Under the pieces are notes generated by a model that worked only from the letters and a program-made list of their open reading frames with translations, was not told the origin of the DNA and made no database searches. A stretch of DNA of 64,000 nt from DATCLS01 sp036563805 (lineage in GTDB: Bacteria; Actinomycetota; Acidimicrobiia; Acidimicrobiales; VFJN01): the NCBI GenBank assembly GCA_036563805.1, contig DATCLS010000007.1:24657-88656 (forward strand), read 5' to 3'. Below, in pieces: positions 16,937-25,957 of the stretch. Every line of letters begins with the position of its first letter. Positions within the stretch are counted from its first letter, which is position 1. A program made the position numbers and the translations under genes.

Positions 16937-18026
16937 CGCTGGACCTCCCCGCCGGAGACGACGATCCCGGCGACGACCGGGGCAGCAGCCCCGTTAGGGG
17001 ACCCGCTGCCAGCCGGTTCCGCAGCGCGTCCAGGTAGCCGAGTAGGCCCCGGGGCGCCACCAGCAGGATCACCAGCACGCCGAGCGACAGGACCAGCGTG
17101 CCGCTGTCAGAGAAGGCCGGGAAGTTGAGCGTGAGCTCCACGACCACCAGGGCGCCCACCACCGCGCCCCACGGCGTCCCGACCCCGCCGATCAGCGGCA
17201 TGAAGATGGCCAGGAACACGATGTTGACCGTGAACGTCTCGGGCGTGACGCCGCGCACGAAGCTGGCGAACAGGCAGCCGCCCAGCGAGGCGATGCCGGC
17301 CCCGATGCCGAGCGCCACCAGGTTGAGCACCGGCACCCGCACGCCGGTGGCCTCGACGACCGCCGGCACCTCGCGCATCGTCCGCACCAGCACGCCCCAC
17401 GGGCTCTGGCGCAGGCGGTCGAGGGCGAACGCCACGGCCAGCACCAGCACGGTGGCCATGATCAGCTGCTGGCTGCGGTCGGGCGACCAGCCGAACACCG
17501 ACAGGTTGCGGATGCCGCCGATGCCCCGGGACCCGTCCGTGATGCCGTCGGCGTCGACCAGCCAGGTCTCGAAGGCGGTGGCGAACAGCAGGGTGACCGC
17601 CCCCAGGTAGAAGCCCGAGAGCCGCCGGGTGGCCAGGCCGAGCACGACGGCGAGGGCGGCCGACACGAGCGGCGCCGCCAGCCAGCCCACCCACAACGGC
17701 CACCCGGTGTCGCGCGACACGATGCCGACGGCGTAGGCGCCGATACCGGCATAGGCGCTGTAGGCCAGCGACAGGGAGCCGGCCATGACGAACGGCACGT
17801 ACATGCCGAGGGCGATGAGGGCGTAGGTGGCGGCCAGCACGCCCAGGTCCTGGCGGTAGCCGTTGGACCCGACCCACACGAGCAGCAGCGCGGCGACGAC
17901 GGCGGCCAGGCCCAGCGGGGGCCAGACCCGCACACCGGTGCCGCGGGTGCCCGGCGGGCCGGCGGCCGGGCCGCCGGCGCTCGAGCCACCGGCGGTGCCA
18001 CCCACCTCGGGTGTCACTGCGGTCAC
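16929..18026 (-). CDS. livM: Liv-type ABC importer permease (LivM)
   Basis: This 365-residue permease has about nine or ten membrane segments and the LivM hallmarks LSLAYSAYAGIGAYAVG (about 85-101), LSGFYLGAVTLLFA and MPLIGGVGTPWGAVVGA near the C-terminus, where the coupling helix contacts the ATPases. A Gly/Ala/Pro-rich cytoplasmic N-terminus of about 30 residues precedes the first helix. GTG 18026 is chosen because it overlaps the livH stop as GTGA. It pairs with LivH to form the translocation channel. Confidence 0.9.
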   Translation of the reverse strand: MTAVTPEVGGTAGGSSAGGPAAGPPGTRGTGVRVWPPLGLAAVVAALLLVWVGSNGYRQDLGVLAATYALIALGMYVPFVMAGSLSLAYSAYAGIGAYAVGIVSRDTGWPLWVGWLAAPLVSAALAVVLGLATRRLSGFYLGAVTLLFATAFETWLVDADGITDGSRGIGGIRNLSVFGWSPDRSQQLIMATVLVLAVAFALDRLRQSPWGVLVRTMREVPAVVEATGVRVPVLNLVALGIGAGIASLGGCLFASFVRGVTPETFTVNIVFLAIFMPLIGGVGTPWGAVVGALVVVELTLNFPAFSDSGTLVLSLGVLVILLVAPRGLLGYLDALRNRLAAGPLTGLLPRSSPGSSSPAGRSSDG

Positions 18027-18898
18027 GTCCGGATCCTCCGGGAGAACAGGCCCTCGGGCCGGAAGGCGAAGAACACCAACGCGATGCCGAGGATCACGTA
18101 GTTGGGGGCGGCGCTTCCCAGGTAGTAGGGCACGAACACCTGGACGCCGCCGACGAGCAGGCCGCCGATCAGCGGCGCCCACACGGTGCCGGTGCCGCCC
18201 ACCACGAGGGCGAGGAAGCCGTTCAGCGTCCAGGTCAGGCCCGACTCGAAGCCGACGCCGGCCTTGGGGGCGTACAGCAGACCGGCGGCCGCGGCCACCA
18301 GCCCACCGATCACGAACGCCGTGAGCCGGGCCCGGGACACGGGCAGGCCGAGCACCGCCGCCGCCTCCTTGTTGTCGCCGATCGCCCGCAGCAGCCGCCC
18401 GGTCCCGCCGAGGCGGAGCCAGGCGGCCACGGCCACGAACACGACGACCGTCACCGCCAGCAGCAGCGCGGCGCTGGGCTGGAGGAAGGCGTCGCCGATC
18501 TCGATCGGGTCGAAGCGCACCAGCAGCTGCCCGGGCAGCTGCCGGCGCCCGAACACGTACCCGGCGCCCTGCTCGACGGCGAACAGGATGGCGGCGACCG
18601 CCACCAGGGCCGACAGCTCGTTGCCGCCGGTGCGGGCCTCGATGGGCCGCACCACGAGCAGCTCGGTCACCGCCGCCAGCGCCACCACGATCAGGACGGC
18701 GACGGCGACGGCCGGCCACAGCGACAGCTCCTTCTCGATGACGAGCCACGTCGTGCCGAGCCCGGCCACCATGGCGTAGGGGCCGAGGGCGAAGTTGAAG
18801 AACCCGGCCCCCTCCAGGATGAGCAGGTAGGCGAGGGCGAGCAGCCCGAAGAAGCAGCCGACCTCGGCGGCGGACAGCCAGAGCTGGACGTCGGTCAT
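18023..18898 (-). CDS. livH: Liv-type ABC importer permease (LivH)
   Basis: This 291-residue permease has about eight membrane helices. Typical LivH elements are AYLLILEGAGFFNFALGPYA (about 24-43, where the usual motif is GLNLIFG..NFAHG), LRAIGDNKEAAAVLGLPVSR (the ATPase-contacting loop) and GGTGTVWAPLIGGLLVGG. It follows livK by 15 bp and overlaps livM. The 'FAL' in place of the common 'FAHG' hints at a substrate other than branched-chain amino acids, but this is weak evidence. Confidence 0.9.
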   Translation of the reverse strand: MTDVQLWLSAAEVGCFFGLLALAYLLILEGAGFFNFALGPYAMVAGLGTTWLVIEKELSLWPAVAVAVLIVVALAAVTELLVVRPIEARTGGNELSALVAVAAILFAVEQGAGYVFGRRQLPGQLLVRFDPIEIGDAFLQPSAALLLAVTVVVFVAVAAWLRLGGTGRLLRAIGDNKEAAAVLGLPVSRARLTAFVIGGLVAAAAGLLYAPKAGVGFESGLTWTLNGFLALVVGGTGTVWAPLIGGLLVGGVQVFVPYYLGSAAPNYVILGIALVFFAFRPEGLFSRRIRT

Positions 18899-18913
18899 GG
18901 CGAGGTGCGGGGC

Positions 18914-20164
18914 TCAGCAGGGCGGCTGGTACTCGTCCCAGGGCTCGGACGGCCGGTTGTCGGCGTCGAACTGGACGAGGCTCAGGCCACACAGCCCGTC
19001 ACTGCCGATGTGCTTGTCGGGGCCGTAGGAGATCGTGAAGCCCTCCTGCCCGAAGTGGGCCTCGTAGCCCTCGATCGCCTGCAGCGCCTCGTTGATGGCG
19101 ACGGGGTCGTCGGCCGTGCCGGCGTCCTCGATCGCCTGCCGGAGCAGATAGACCGAGTCGTAGGCCTGGGCGTCGTAGGCGGTCATCTGCCAGTCGTCGT
19201 CGCGCCGGGGCTCGAGGAACTCCTCGAGCTCCTGGGTGCGGGGGTTCGACGGGTCGATCGACGCCATGTAGATGAGCCCCTCGAGGGCGCCCGGGTTGGC
19301 CAGGTCCCAGGTCTCGGGCTGGTTGCCGATCGAGGCCAGCGAGAACCGGGTCACGTCCGGCATCTGCTGGTACAGCGTGTTCTGGGCCACGACCTCGAAG
19401 TTCCCGCCCACACTGGAGACCAGCACGGCGTCCGGGTCCTCGTCGGCGATGCGGGCGATCTGGGCGTTGACGTCCGAGGCGTCGACGTCGGCCTCCTCCT
19501 GGGCGACGATGTCGACGCAGTCGTTCAGGCCCGGCAGCAGCAGGTCGTTGACGCCGGCGATCGTCGAGCTGGAGTCGGACATGATGGCCAGCGTCTCGAT
19601 GTCGGCGGCCTCGAAGGCCCCGCAGTAGACCTCGACGAAGTCGGAGATCGGGTTGGCCAGGACGTAGATGAAGTCGTTGTCCGGCGGCTCGGCGATCGAC
19701 TGCGAGATCGAGGTGGGGGCGATGGCCGGGACCCCGGCCTCCTGCAGCACCGACTTGGCCTGCTGGACGGCGGCGCCCGCGCTCTGCAGGAGGAGCACGT
19801 CGGCGTCGTGCTCGTCGAGCAGCCGGCGCACGATCGACGGCGTCCGGGTCGGGTCGCTCTCGTCGTTCTCGGTGACGAGGCGGACCGGGCGGCCGAGGAT
19901 GCCGCCGTCCTCGTTGATCTGCTCGACGGCGTCCTCGATGGTCTGCCCGGCGATCACGCTGTACGAGGCGCCCGGACCCGTGCTGTCGAGGTCCATGCCG
20001 ATGATGATCGGCTCGCCCTCCGGCATGTTCTCGGTCTCGCCGCTGCCGATCTCGGCGCCGTCGCTGTCGCCCGAGCCGCCGTCGTCGTCGTCACCGCCGC
20101 AGCCGGCGGCCACGAGGCTGGCGGCGATCAGCAACGCCAGCAGCGAACGTTTCGGGTTGCGCAT
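18914..20164 (-). CDS. livK: Liv-type substrate-binding lipoprotein (LivK)
   Basis: This 416-residue protein has a lipoprotein signal with lipobox LVAAGC (Cys about 22), an Asp/Gly/Ser-rich linker (about 23-45), then a Peripla_BP_6 domain: IIIGMDLDSTGPGASYSVIA, GGILGRPVRLVTENDESDPT, and VPAIAPTSISQSI. It captures the imported compound outside the membrane. AGGAGGGG precedes the ATG. The 5' leader is about 110 nt if transcription begins just after site S2 (20279-20294), whose strand carries TATAAGAT as a plausible -10 box. The ligand cannot be named; family members bind amino acids, urea, aromatic acids and other organic acids. Confidence 0.9.
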   Translation of the reverse strand: MRNPKRSLLALLIAASLVAAGCGGDDDDGGSGDSDGAEIGSGETENMPEGEPIIIGMDLDSTGPGASYSVIAGQTIEDAVEQINEDGGILGRPVRLVTENDESDPTRTPSIVRRLLDEHDADVLLLQSAGAAVQQAKSVLQEAGVPAIAPTSISQSIAEPPDNDFIYVLANPISDFVEVYCGAFEAADIETLAIMSDSSSTIAGVNDLLLPGLNDCVDIVAQEEADVDASDVNAQIARIADEDPDAVLVSSVGGNFEVVAQNTLYQQMPDVTRFSLASIGNQPETWDLANPGALEGLIYMASIDPSNPRTQELEEFLEPRRDDDWQMTAYDAQAYDSVYLLRQAIEDAGTADDPVAINEALQAIEGYEAHFGQEGFTISYGPDKHIGSDGLCGLSLVQFDADNRPSEPWDEYQPPC

Positions 20165-20278
20165 GGGTGACCCCTCCTGGTGGCCGGTGTCGATGTCGGC
20201 GGCGGACCGGCCAGTCGACAGAGCTGGTGCTGGAGTCCTGCAGGGCGCATCCGCCCCCTGCATTCTCTCAGTGATCCC

Positions 20279-20294
20279 TATCTTATAGAAGATT
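20279..20294. promoter_or_regulatory. GntR/FCD operator S2 (livKHMGF promoter)
   Basis: TATCTTATAGAAGATT matches the consensus at 15 of 16 positions and is a near-perfect dyad (ATCTT-ATAG-AAGAT). It overlaps the TAA stop of the ThDP enzyme gene and lies about 115 bp before livK. The coding strand carries TATAAG as a -10 box inside it, so a bound repressor would block the livK promoter. Confidence 0.75.
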
Positions 20295-21996
20295 AGGGGT
20301 CCAGGCCAGCGGGAGGGGCGCTGGCATGGGTGGCGTACCACTCGGTGCGGACGTCGCGGTCGATCTGAGCGTCGATCACGAGCGGCCGGCCGAGGGCCGG
20401 CAGGCGGTCCTCCAGCGCGGCGCGGAGCTCGTCGACCGTCTCGACCGCCACGCCGTCGGCCCCGAAGCCCCGGGCCACGGCCGCGAAGTCGGGCCGCGCG
20501 ATCAGCGACAGCGCCGGGTCGCGGCCCTGGTCGCGCATCTGGTGGTACTCCCAGCCGTAGCCGCCGTCGTTCAGCACGACGACCACGAGCTCGAGCTGGT
20601 GCCGCACCGCGGTGTCCAGCTCGGCCAGCGACATGAGGAAGCCGCCGTCGCCCACCGTGCACAGCGTCACCCGGTCGGGCCGGGCGAAGGCGGCGCCGAC
20701 GGCCGACCCCAGCGACAGCCCGATCGACCCGAAGTGCAACGGGAACACGAAGCCCGTGGGGTCGGGGACGGCCAGCGACCGCGACGGCTCGGAGAGGGCG
20801 GCGTGCCCGCCGTCGACCACCACCGTCCGCTGCTCGGGCACCAGCTCGTCGAGCACCCGGACGACGGCGTGGAGGTCGAGGCCGACCGGCCGGCCGGCCT
20901 CCGCCGCCGACGTCGCCCGCTTCGCCTCCGCCGCCACCTCCTCGTCCCGGGCCCCGGCCAGCCGGGCCGCGGTCGCCGCCGTCCGCCACGTGTCGGTCGC
21001 CGGCGGGAGGGCGGCGGCCAGGGCCCGGAGGCCGGCGGCGGCGTCGGCCTGCACCGCCACCGTGGGCGGCGTCCATCTCCCGAAGGCGGCCGGGTCGATG
21101 TCGATCTGCACGATCGGCGCCCCGGCCAGCAGGGCGCCGCCGTCGGTGGTGAAGCCGGTGAGGCCAGCGCCGACTGCCACCACACAGTCGGCGCCGGCGA
21201 TCAGGTCGCGGGCGGCGCGGGTCGCGGTGTACCCGCCGCAGACGCCCACGTCGTAGGGGTCGCCGCGGAACAGGCCCTTGGCGAGCAACGTGGTGCCTAC
21301 CAGGGCGCCGGCCCGCTCCGCCAGCTCGAGCGCGGCGTGGCGGGCACCCTCGGTGGCTGCGCCCCGCCCGGCGACGACCAGCGGGCGGCGGCTGCCGGCC
21401 ACCACCGCGGCCGCCCGGGCCACGGCGTCGGGGTCGGGGGCGACCGCCTGGGGCGGGGCGACGCTTGGATCGACGTCGTCGGGCGGGGCCGGCTGGTCGA
21501 GCAGCGGCGTGGGGACGTTCAGCACGATCGGGCGCCGCTCGGTCCGGGCCCGGCGGAGCGCCAGCGCCACGTCGGCCGGCGCCGCAGCGGCAGACGTCAC
21601 CGGCTGGAAGCCGGCGCCGGTCGGGGCGACGACCGCCACCTGGTCGATGTCCTGGGGGTTGCGGCGGTCGTCGGGCGGCGTGTCGCCGACGAGCACGACG
21701 AGCGGCGTGCGGGCCCGGGCCGCCTCGGTCAGCGCCGTGACCGCGTTGGTGAGCGCCGGCCCGTGGGTGATGGCGGCCAGCCCGAGGCCGCCGCCGGCCC
21801 GGCCGAACCCGTCGGCCATGAGCACGGCGCCGTCCTCGCGGGCAGCGGCCACGTAGCGCCGGCCGTGGCGATGGACGAGGTCGTAGACCACGGCCAGGCT
21901 GCCCTCGCCCAGCACGCCGAAGGCCGGGCCATCGGTCCCGGCGGCCAGGGCGGCGGCGATCGCCTCGGCCACGGTCCGCCCGACGGCGGCGCTCAC
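20293..21996 (-). CDS. Thiamine diphosphate-dependent enzyme (acetolactate synthase-like)
   Basis: This 567-residue protein has the three-domain layout of the POX/ALS group. The N-terminal PYR domain has the catalytic Glu in AAREDGAVLMADGFGR (about 51). A central domain follows (about 190-320), then a PP domain with the ThDP-Mg motif VGDGGFLMSLAELDTAV... ending in LNDGGYG (about 435-465). Such enzymes decarboxylate 2-oxo acids or join or cleave C-C bonds; features of true acetolactate synthase are not decisive. GTG 21996 overlaps the stop of the HD gene as GTGA. It forms an operon with the HD protein and CoA ligase. Its stop codon lies in operator S2. Confidence 0.83.
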   Translation of the reverse strand: MSAAVGRTVAEAIAAALAAGTDGPAFGVLGEGSLAVVYDLVHRHGRRYVAAAREDGAVLMADGFGRAGGGLGLAAITHGPALTNAVTALTEAARARTPLVVLVGDTPPDDRRNPQDIDQVAVVAPTGAGFQPVTSAAAAPADVALALRRARTERRPIVLNVPTPLLDQPAPPDDVDPSVAPPQAVAPDPDAVARAAAVVAGSRRPLVVAGRGAATEGARHAALELAERAGALVGTTLLAKGLFRGDPYDVGVCGGYTATRAARDLIAGADCVVAVGAGLTGFTTDGGALLAGAPIVQIDIDPAAFGRWTPPTVAVQADAAAGLRALAAALPPATDTWRTAATAARLAGARDEEVAAEAKRATSAAEAGRPVGLDLHAVVRVLDELVPEQRTVVVDGGHAALSEPSRSLAVPDPTGFVFPLHFGSIGLSLGSAVGAAFARPDRVTLCTVGDGGFLMSLAELDTAVRHQLELVVVVLNDGGYGWEYHQMRDQGRDPALSLIARPDFAAVARGFGADGVAVETVDELRAALEDRLPALGRPLVIDAQIDRDVRTEWYATHASAPPAGLDP

Positions 21997-22535
21997 TTGG
22001 TGATGCGGGGCTCGGCGAACACGGCCCGGAGGCGCTCCTCGAAGTGCTCGAGCGGGAGCGTGTCGTAGTCGGGGTCGAACGACGTCTGGTCCCACTCGTC
22101 GGCGAACGTGGCCGCCAGGTCGAACCACGGCTCGCCCCGGAAGGCCTCGCGCCCGTCGGCCTCCCACCCGAAGTGGTGGTTGTAGTGCGCCCCCTGGAAC
22201 GTCTGGTGGTGGAGGATCAGGTGGTACAGCTCGTCGCGCACGTACGGCCGCAGGATCTCGGCCGACATCGCCGCATGGTTGGCGGTCGACACGAACTTGC
22301 CGAGGTCGTGGCACAGTGCCGCCACCACCAGCTCGTCGTCGGCGCCGGCCCGCTCGGCCCGGGTGGCGGTCTGGAGCGAGTGGGTGAGCTGGTCGACTGC
22401 GTAGCCGTCGACGTGGTTCCGCAGCTCGCGCAGCATCGGCAGGATCCGGTCCGCTACCCGGCGCTGGTTGGCGAGCGTCTCCTCGCGGATGGCCATCCAC
22501 TCCTCGGTGGTGCCGGCGTCCATCCTGGTGAACAT
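21993..22535 (-). CDS. HD-domain protein resembling PhnZ-type di-iron oxygenases
   Basis: This 180-residue protein is an HD-fold protein with His52, His76-Asp77, His87, His109/110 and Asp149 in the motifs VDQLTHSLQTA, ALCHDLGK, ANHAAMSAEIL, LILHHQ and EWDQ. From memory of PhnZ, its six iron ligands occur in the same order, the first two 24 residues apart as here, and its tail also has a WD followed by PxEHF-like residues (here TLPLEHF). That supports a mixed-valent di-iron oxygenase rather than a phosphohydrolase, but this is inference. GAGGAGACC precedes the ATG. It sits between the CoA ligase and the ThDP enzyme, overlapping the latter. Confidence 0.7.
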   Translation of the reverse strand: MFTRMDAGTTEEWMAIREETLANQRRVADRILPMLRELRNHVDGYAVDQLTHSLQTATRAERAGADDELVVAALCHDLGKFVSTANHAAMSAEILRPYVRDELYHLILHHQTFQGAHYNHHFGWEADGREAFRGEPWFDLAATFADEWDQTSFDPDYDTLPLEHFEERLRAVFAEPRITK

Positions 22536-22606
22536 CTGGTCTCCTCGGGTCAGTCGTCCTGGTCGGTCGTCCCGGGCCGGGGGTCGTTCGCGTCCGCCGC
22601 CCCGGA

Positions 22607-24229
22607 TCAGTCGTCGATCCCCGCCGCGGCCCGCTGGCGCAGGTCGCCCTTGGCGACCTTGCCGCCGCTCGAGCGCGGCAGCCGGTCGAGCACCACCAGG
22701 TGCTCGGGGCGGATCTCCTTCGAGGTGCCCCGGGCGTCGAGGTGGGCGATCAGGTCGTCGAACGTGAGCTCGGCGCCGGGGTGCAGCTCGACGTACACCC
22801 ACACGCGCTCCCCGAACGTCGGGTCGGGGCGGGCGACGGCCGCGGCCAGGGCGACGGCCGGGTGCGTCGACACCTCGTCCTCGACCTGGGCGGCGCTGAT
22901 GTTCTTGCCGCCCCGGATGATGATGTCGGACAGCCGGCCGGTGACGGTGAGGTAGCCCTCGTCGTCGAGCGTGCAGATGTCGCCCATCAGCATCCAGCCG
23001 TCGGGCGTGTACAGGCCGGACCGGTTGTCCTCGTCGCCCAGGTACCCGAGGCAGGTGGCCGGGCCCCGGCAGGCCGGCTGGCCCCAGCCCCGCTCGGTCA
23101 CGTCGCGCCCGTCCTCGTACAGGCGGACCTGCATCTCGGGCACCACCCGGCCGGCTGTGCGCAGCCGGCGCTCGGGCGGGTCGGCCAGCGTCGTCCCCGA
23201 TAGGAGGCCGGTCTCGTTGGACCCGAAGAACTGGAGGACCGTGCAGCCGGTCCGCTCCTCGAACGCCCGGGCCCGGTCGTAGGGCACGGCCTCGCCCCCG
23301 GTGAACATGACCCGCAGCGACGACAGGTCGCGCTCGGCCACGTCGGGCTGGTTCAGCATCATGATGAACTGCGTGCTCACGCAGCACAGGACCGTGACCC
23401 GCTCGGTCTCGATGGCGTCGAGGGCCCAGGCGGGGTCGAACCGCTCGCTGACCACCGTCGGCACGCCGAGCAGGGTCGGCGTGAAGTGGGCGGTCCACAG
23501 CCCGAAGCCGAACGGCGCCGGCACCGCGCCCAGGAACACGTCGTCGGGCCCGAGGTCGCCGTGGGCGACGGCCTTGCGGTGGAAGTACATCCACCGGTTC
23601 TGGTGGTGGAGCACGCACTTGGGCAGACCGGTCGTGCCCGAGGTCGAGTTGATGAGGAACAGGTCGTCGGGGCCGAGGCGGCGGTCGGAGTCGAGCTCCG
23701 CCGGCGTCGCCTCCTCGCCGTCGACGAGGATCGGCTGATCGCCGCCCGCCTCGAACAGCGGCACGACCACGTGCCGGAGAGCGAGCCCGTCCCGGGCCAG
23801 GCCGGCCACCACCTCGACGGTCGACTGGCCCCGGTGCGTCGCCAGCGTCACCAGCGCCTCGGCCCCGGTCGTGCCCAGCAGGTGACGCAGCTCGCGGGCG
23901 CCGGCCCGGGCCCCGACGCCGACCACGGTCAGACCGGCCCGCTCGGCGGCCAGGAAGGCGACGTGGACGGTGGCCGAGTCGGGCAGCCACACGCCGACGC
24001 GGGCGCCGGCGGGGAGCCCGGCGCCCGCGAGGGCGGCGGCCAGACGGTCGGCGGCCCGGTCGTAGCCCGACCAGGTCAGCCGGCCGGCGTCGGCGACGAA
24101 CGCGGTGGCGTCCGGCCGCTCGGCGGCGTGGCGGCGGACGACGTCTGCGAGCGTCTCGTCCCCCCACCACCCCTGGGCCCGGTACTCGGCGGCCAGGGCC
24201 GGGTCGACGACGTTCCGAAACGCGTGCAC
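22607..24229 (-). CDS. Acyl-CoA synthetase / AMP-dependent ligase
   Basis: This 540-residue ANL-superfamily ligase has the P-loop LINSTSGTTGLPKCVLHHQN (about 193-212), A5 motif FFGSNETGLLSG, A7 motif GWMLMGDICTLDDEGYLTVTGR with the hinge Asp, and the A10 Lys in SSGGKVAKGDL. It should activate a carboxylic acid as acyl-AMP and pass it to CoA. GTG 24229 lies only 5 nt after operator S3, leaving no room for a ribosome site; TATAAG on its strand 8 nt upstream fits a leaderless start. It leads the operon ligase-HD protein-ThDP enzyme. 'FGSNETG' resembles aryl or branched acid ligases, but the substrate is open. Confidence 0.88.
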   Translation of the reverse strand: MHAFRNVVDPALAAEYRAQGWWGDETLADVVRRHAAERPDATAFVADAGRLTWSGYDRAADRLAAALAGAGLPAGARVGVWLPDSATVHVAFLAAERAGLTVVGVGARAGARELRHLLGTTGAEALVTLATHRGQSTVEVVAGLARDGLALRHVVVPLFEAGGDQPILVDGEEATPAELDSDRRLGPDDLFLINSTSGTTGLPKCVLHHQNRWMYFHRKAVAHGDLGPDDVFLGAVPAPFGFGLWTAHFTPTLLGVPTVVSERFDPAWALDAIETERVTVLCCVSTQFIMMLNQPDVAERDLSSLRVMFTGGEAVPYDRARAFEERTGCTVLQFFGSNETGLLSGTTLADPPERRLRTAGRVVPEMQVRLYEDGRDVTERGWGQPACRGPATCLGYLGDEDNRSGLYTPDGWMLMGDICTLDDEGYLTVTGRLSDIIIRGGKNISAAQVEDEVSTHPAVALAAAVARPDPTFGERVWVYVELHPGAELTFDDLIAHLDARGTSKEIRPEHLVVLDRLPRSSGGKVAKGDLRQRAAAGIDD

Positions 24230-24234
24230 GATGC

Positions 24235-24250
24235 AATCTTATAGAAGATT
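24235..24250. promoter_or_regulatory. GntR/FCD operator S3 (CoA-ligase operon promoter)
   Basis: AATCTTATAGAAGATT is the best copy of the motif; only the central A/G pair breaks perfect symmetry. It sits 6 bp before the ligase start and contains the likely -10 box TATAAG on the minus strand, an ideal repressor position. Confidence 0.8.
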
Positions 24251-24314
24251 GAGAGGGCACGAAAAAAGAGTGCGGCGCCAGGCACCAGGCCCAGGCACGG
24301 GGCCCGCGGCGCGG

Positions 24315-25115
24315 CTAGGGGCGGGCCCAGCTCCGCAGCGTGGAGGCGTCGATGACGGCGCTGCTCGACACCGGGCCGGGGTAGCCCTGCACCTCGGCCA
24401 GGTGCCCGGCCACCAGCTCCCGCACGCCGTTGGCGTCGCCCGCCTCGATCAGGTCGATGATCCGGCCGTGGGTGAGCAGCGCCTCGCGCCGGGCCTCGAC
24501 CGGCACCTCCTCCGGGTCCGCGGCGTGGGTGGCCCATGTGGTCTCGTGGGCCGACCACAGGGCCTCGAGGGCGCCCACGACCAGGATGAGCGTGCGGTTG
24601 CCGCACAGCTCGACGACCGTCTCGTGGAACCGGCGGGACAGGGTGGTCGCCGCCACCAGGTCGTCGACCGCGGCCAGCGCCTCGTCCTGGAGCTGGCGGA
24701 GCCGGGGGACGACCGCCTCGGCCCGATCCTCGCGCTTGGCGCACAGCGCGGCGCACGCCGGCTCGACCTCGCGCAGCGAGGCGGCGACGTCCGCGATCGT
24801 CACCCGCTGCCCGGACAGCACGATGGCCAGGGTGTAGGCGGCGTTGGCCGCCGTGGGCCGGTGGACGATGGCGCCGCCCTGGTTGCCGCGCCGCACCGTG
24901 ACCAGGCCCTCGGTCTCGAGGATGCGGAGGGCCTCGCGCATCGAGGGCTTGCTGACCGGGAACTCCTCGCGGAGCTCGTCCTCCTTGGGGAGCAGGTCGC
25001 CGTCGGCCAGCTCGCCGCGCAGGATGCGGTCGCGCAGCCGGCTGGCCACGAGCTCGGCGACGCGCTGGGGCCGGACGGCGCTCGGGGGACGGTCCACGGG
25101 GGTCAAGGATGGCAC
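24315..25115 (-). CDS. GntR-family transcriptional regulator, FCD subfamily (paralogue 2)
   Basis: This 266-residue regulator is a close paralogue of the one at 13577. The helix-turn-helix region (PQRVAELVASRLRDRILRGE, then FPVSKPSMREALRILETEGL) and the wing (VTVRRGNQGGAIVHRP) match almost position for position, so the two should bind the same sequence. The FCD domain (about 95-245) keeps SRRFHETVVELCGN and a C-terminal His/Glu set. GTG 25115 is chosen; a second GTG lies six codons later. It follows the SDR gene by 77 bp on the same strand, probably in one operon behind S4, giving autoregulation. Confidence 0.9.
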   Translation of the reverse strand: MPSLTPVDRPPSAVRPQRVAELVASRLRDRILRGELADGDLLPKEDELREEFPVSKPSMREALRILETEGLVTVRRGNQGGAIVHRPTAANAAYTLAIVLSGQRVTIADVAASLREVEPACAALCAKREDRAEAVVPRLRQLQDEALAAVDDLVAATTLSRRFHETVVELCGNRTLILVVGALEALWSAHETTWATHAADPEEVPVEARREALLTHGRIIDLIEAGDANGVRELVAGHLAEVQGYPGPVSSSAVIDASTLRSWARP

Positions 25116-25192
25116 GCCCACCCGCCGACCAGCCGTATCACCCGTGGTCGGGCGACCGCCGGGACCCGGGACCGGCCGGAGCCGCCCGACCG

Positions 25193-25954
25193 TCAGGCGC
25201 CGGCGCCACCGTCGATGCGGAGGACCGCCCCGGTCGTCGACCCGGCCTCGGGCGAGGCCAGGTGGTCGATGGCGGCCGCCACCTCCTCGGGCGTCGCGCT
25301 CCGGCCGATCAGCGACGCCTGCCGGGCCAGGACCCGGGGGTCGGCGTCGTCGGGCACCCGCATCGTCTCGACCATGGGCGTGGCCACCGCCCCGGGACAC
25401 ACGACGTTGACCCGGACGTCCGGCGCCAGCTCGACGGCCAGCGCCCGCGACAGCGCCACCACCCCGCCCTTGGACGCCGAGTAGGCCGACAGGTACGGCC
25501 GGCCGCTCAGCCCGGCGGCGCTGGCCACGTTCACGATGGCGCCCCGAGCCGCGGCCAGCGCCGGCGCCGCCGCCCGGCACATGGCGAACGTGCCGACCAG
25601 GTTGACCCGCAGGGCCCGCTCGAGCTCGTCGACGTCGGTGTCGGCCAGGCGCCCGTGGACGAGGATGCCGGCCGCGTTGACCAGGGCGTCGAGCCGGCGG
25701 TCGCCCCGGTCGTCACCGAGGACCGACCGGACCGCGGCCTCGACGTCGGCCTCGACCGCCACGTCGGCGGGGACGGCCCAGGCCTCCCCGCCGGCGTCGC
25801 GGATGGCGACCGCGGTCTCGCCGGCCGCCGCCTCGCGCACGTCGAGGCAGGCGACGGCGCACCCCCGGCCGGCCAACCGCAGCGCGGTGGCCCGGCCGAT
25901 GCCCGACCCGGCTCCCGTCACGATCGCGGTCCGGCGGGGCGCGTCGTCTGCCAT
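25193..25954 (-). CDS. Short-chain dehydrogenase/reductase (SDR)
   Basis: This 253-residue classical SDR has the cofactor motif TGAGSGIG (about 14-21), an Asp after strand 2 (ACLDVR) that favours NAD over NADP, NAAG in the middle, catalytic Ser in NVASAAG, and YSASK (Tyr and Lys of the active site). It should oxidise an alcohol or reduce a ketone. Its ATG follows operator S4 almost directly with no ribosome site, again suggesting a leaderless mRNA. The amidohydrolase upstream ends 9 bp before it. Confidence 0.9.
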   Translation of the reverse strand: MADDAPRRTAIVTGAGSGIGRATALRLAGRGCAVACLDVREAAAGETAVAIRDAGGEAWAVPADVAVEADVEAAVRSVLGDDRGDRRLDALVNAAGILVHGRLADTDVDELERALRVNLVGTFAMCRAAAPALAAARGAIVNVASAAGLSGRPYLSAYSASKGGVVALSRALAVELAPDVRVNVVCPGAVATPMVETMRVPDDADPRVLARQASLIGRSATPEEVAAAIDHLASPEAGSTTGAVLRIDGGAGA

Positions 25955-25957
25955 ATA

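Noticed and set aside
21993..22535. Annotation of the HD protein as an ordinary phosphohydrolase (ppGpp or c-di-GMP type)
   Set aside because: It lacks HD-GYP and synthetase motifs, and the six-ligand arrangement and catabolic context point elsewhere, although this is not proven.
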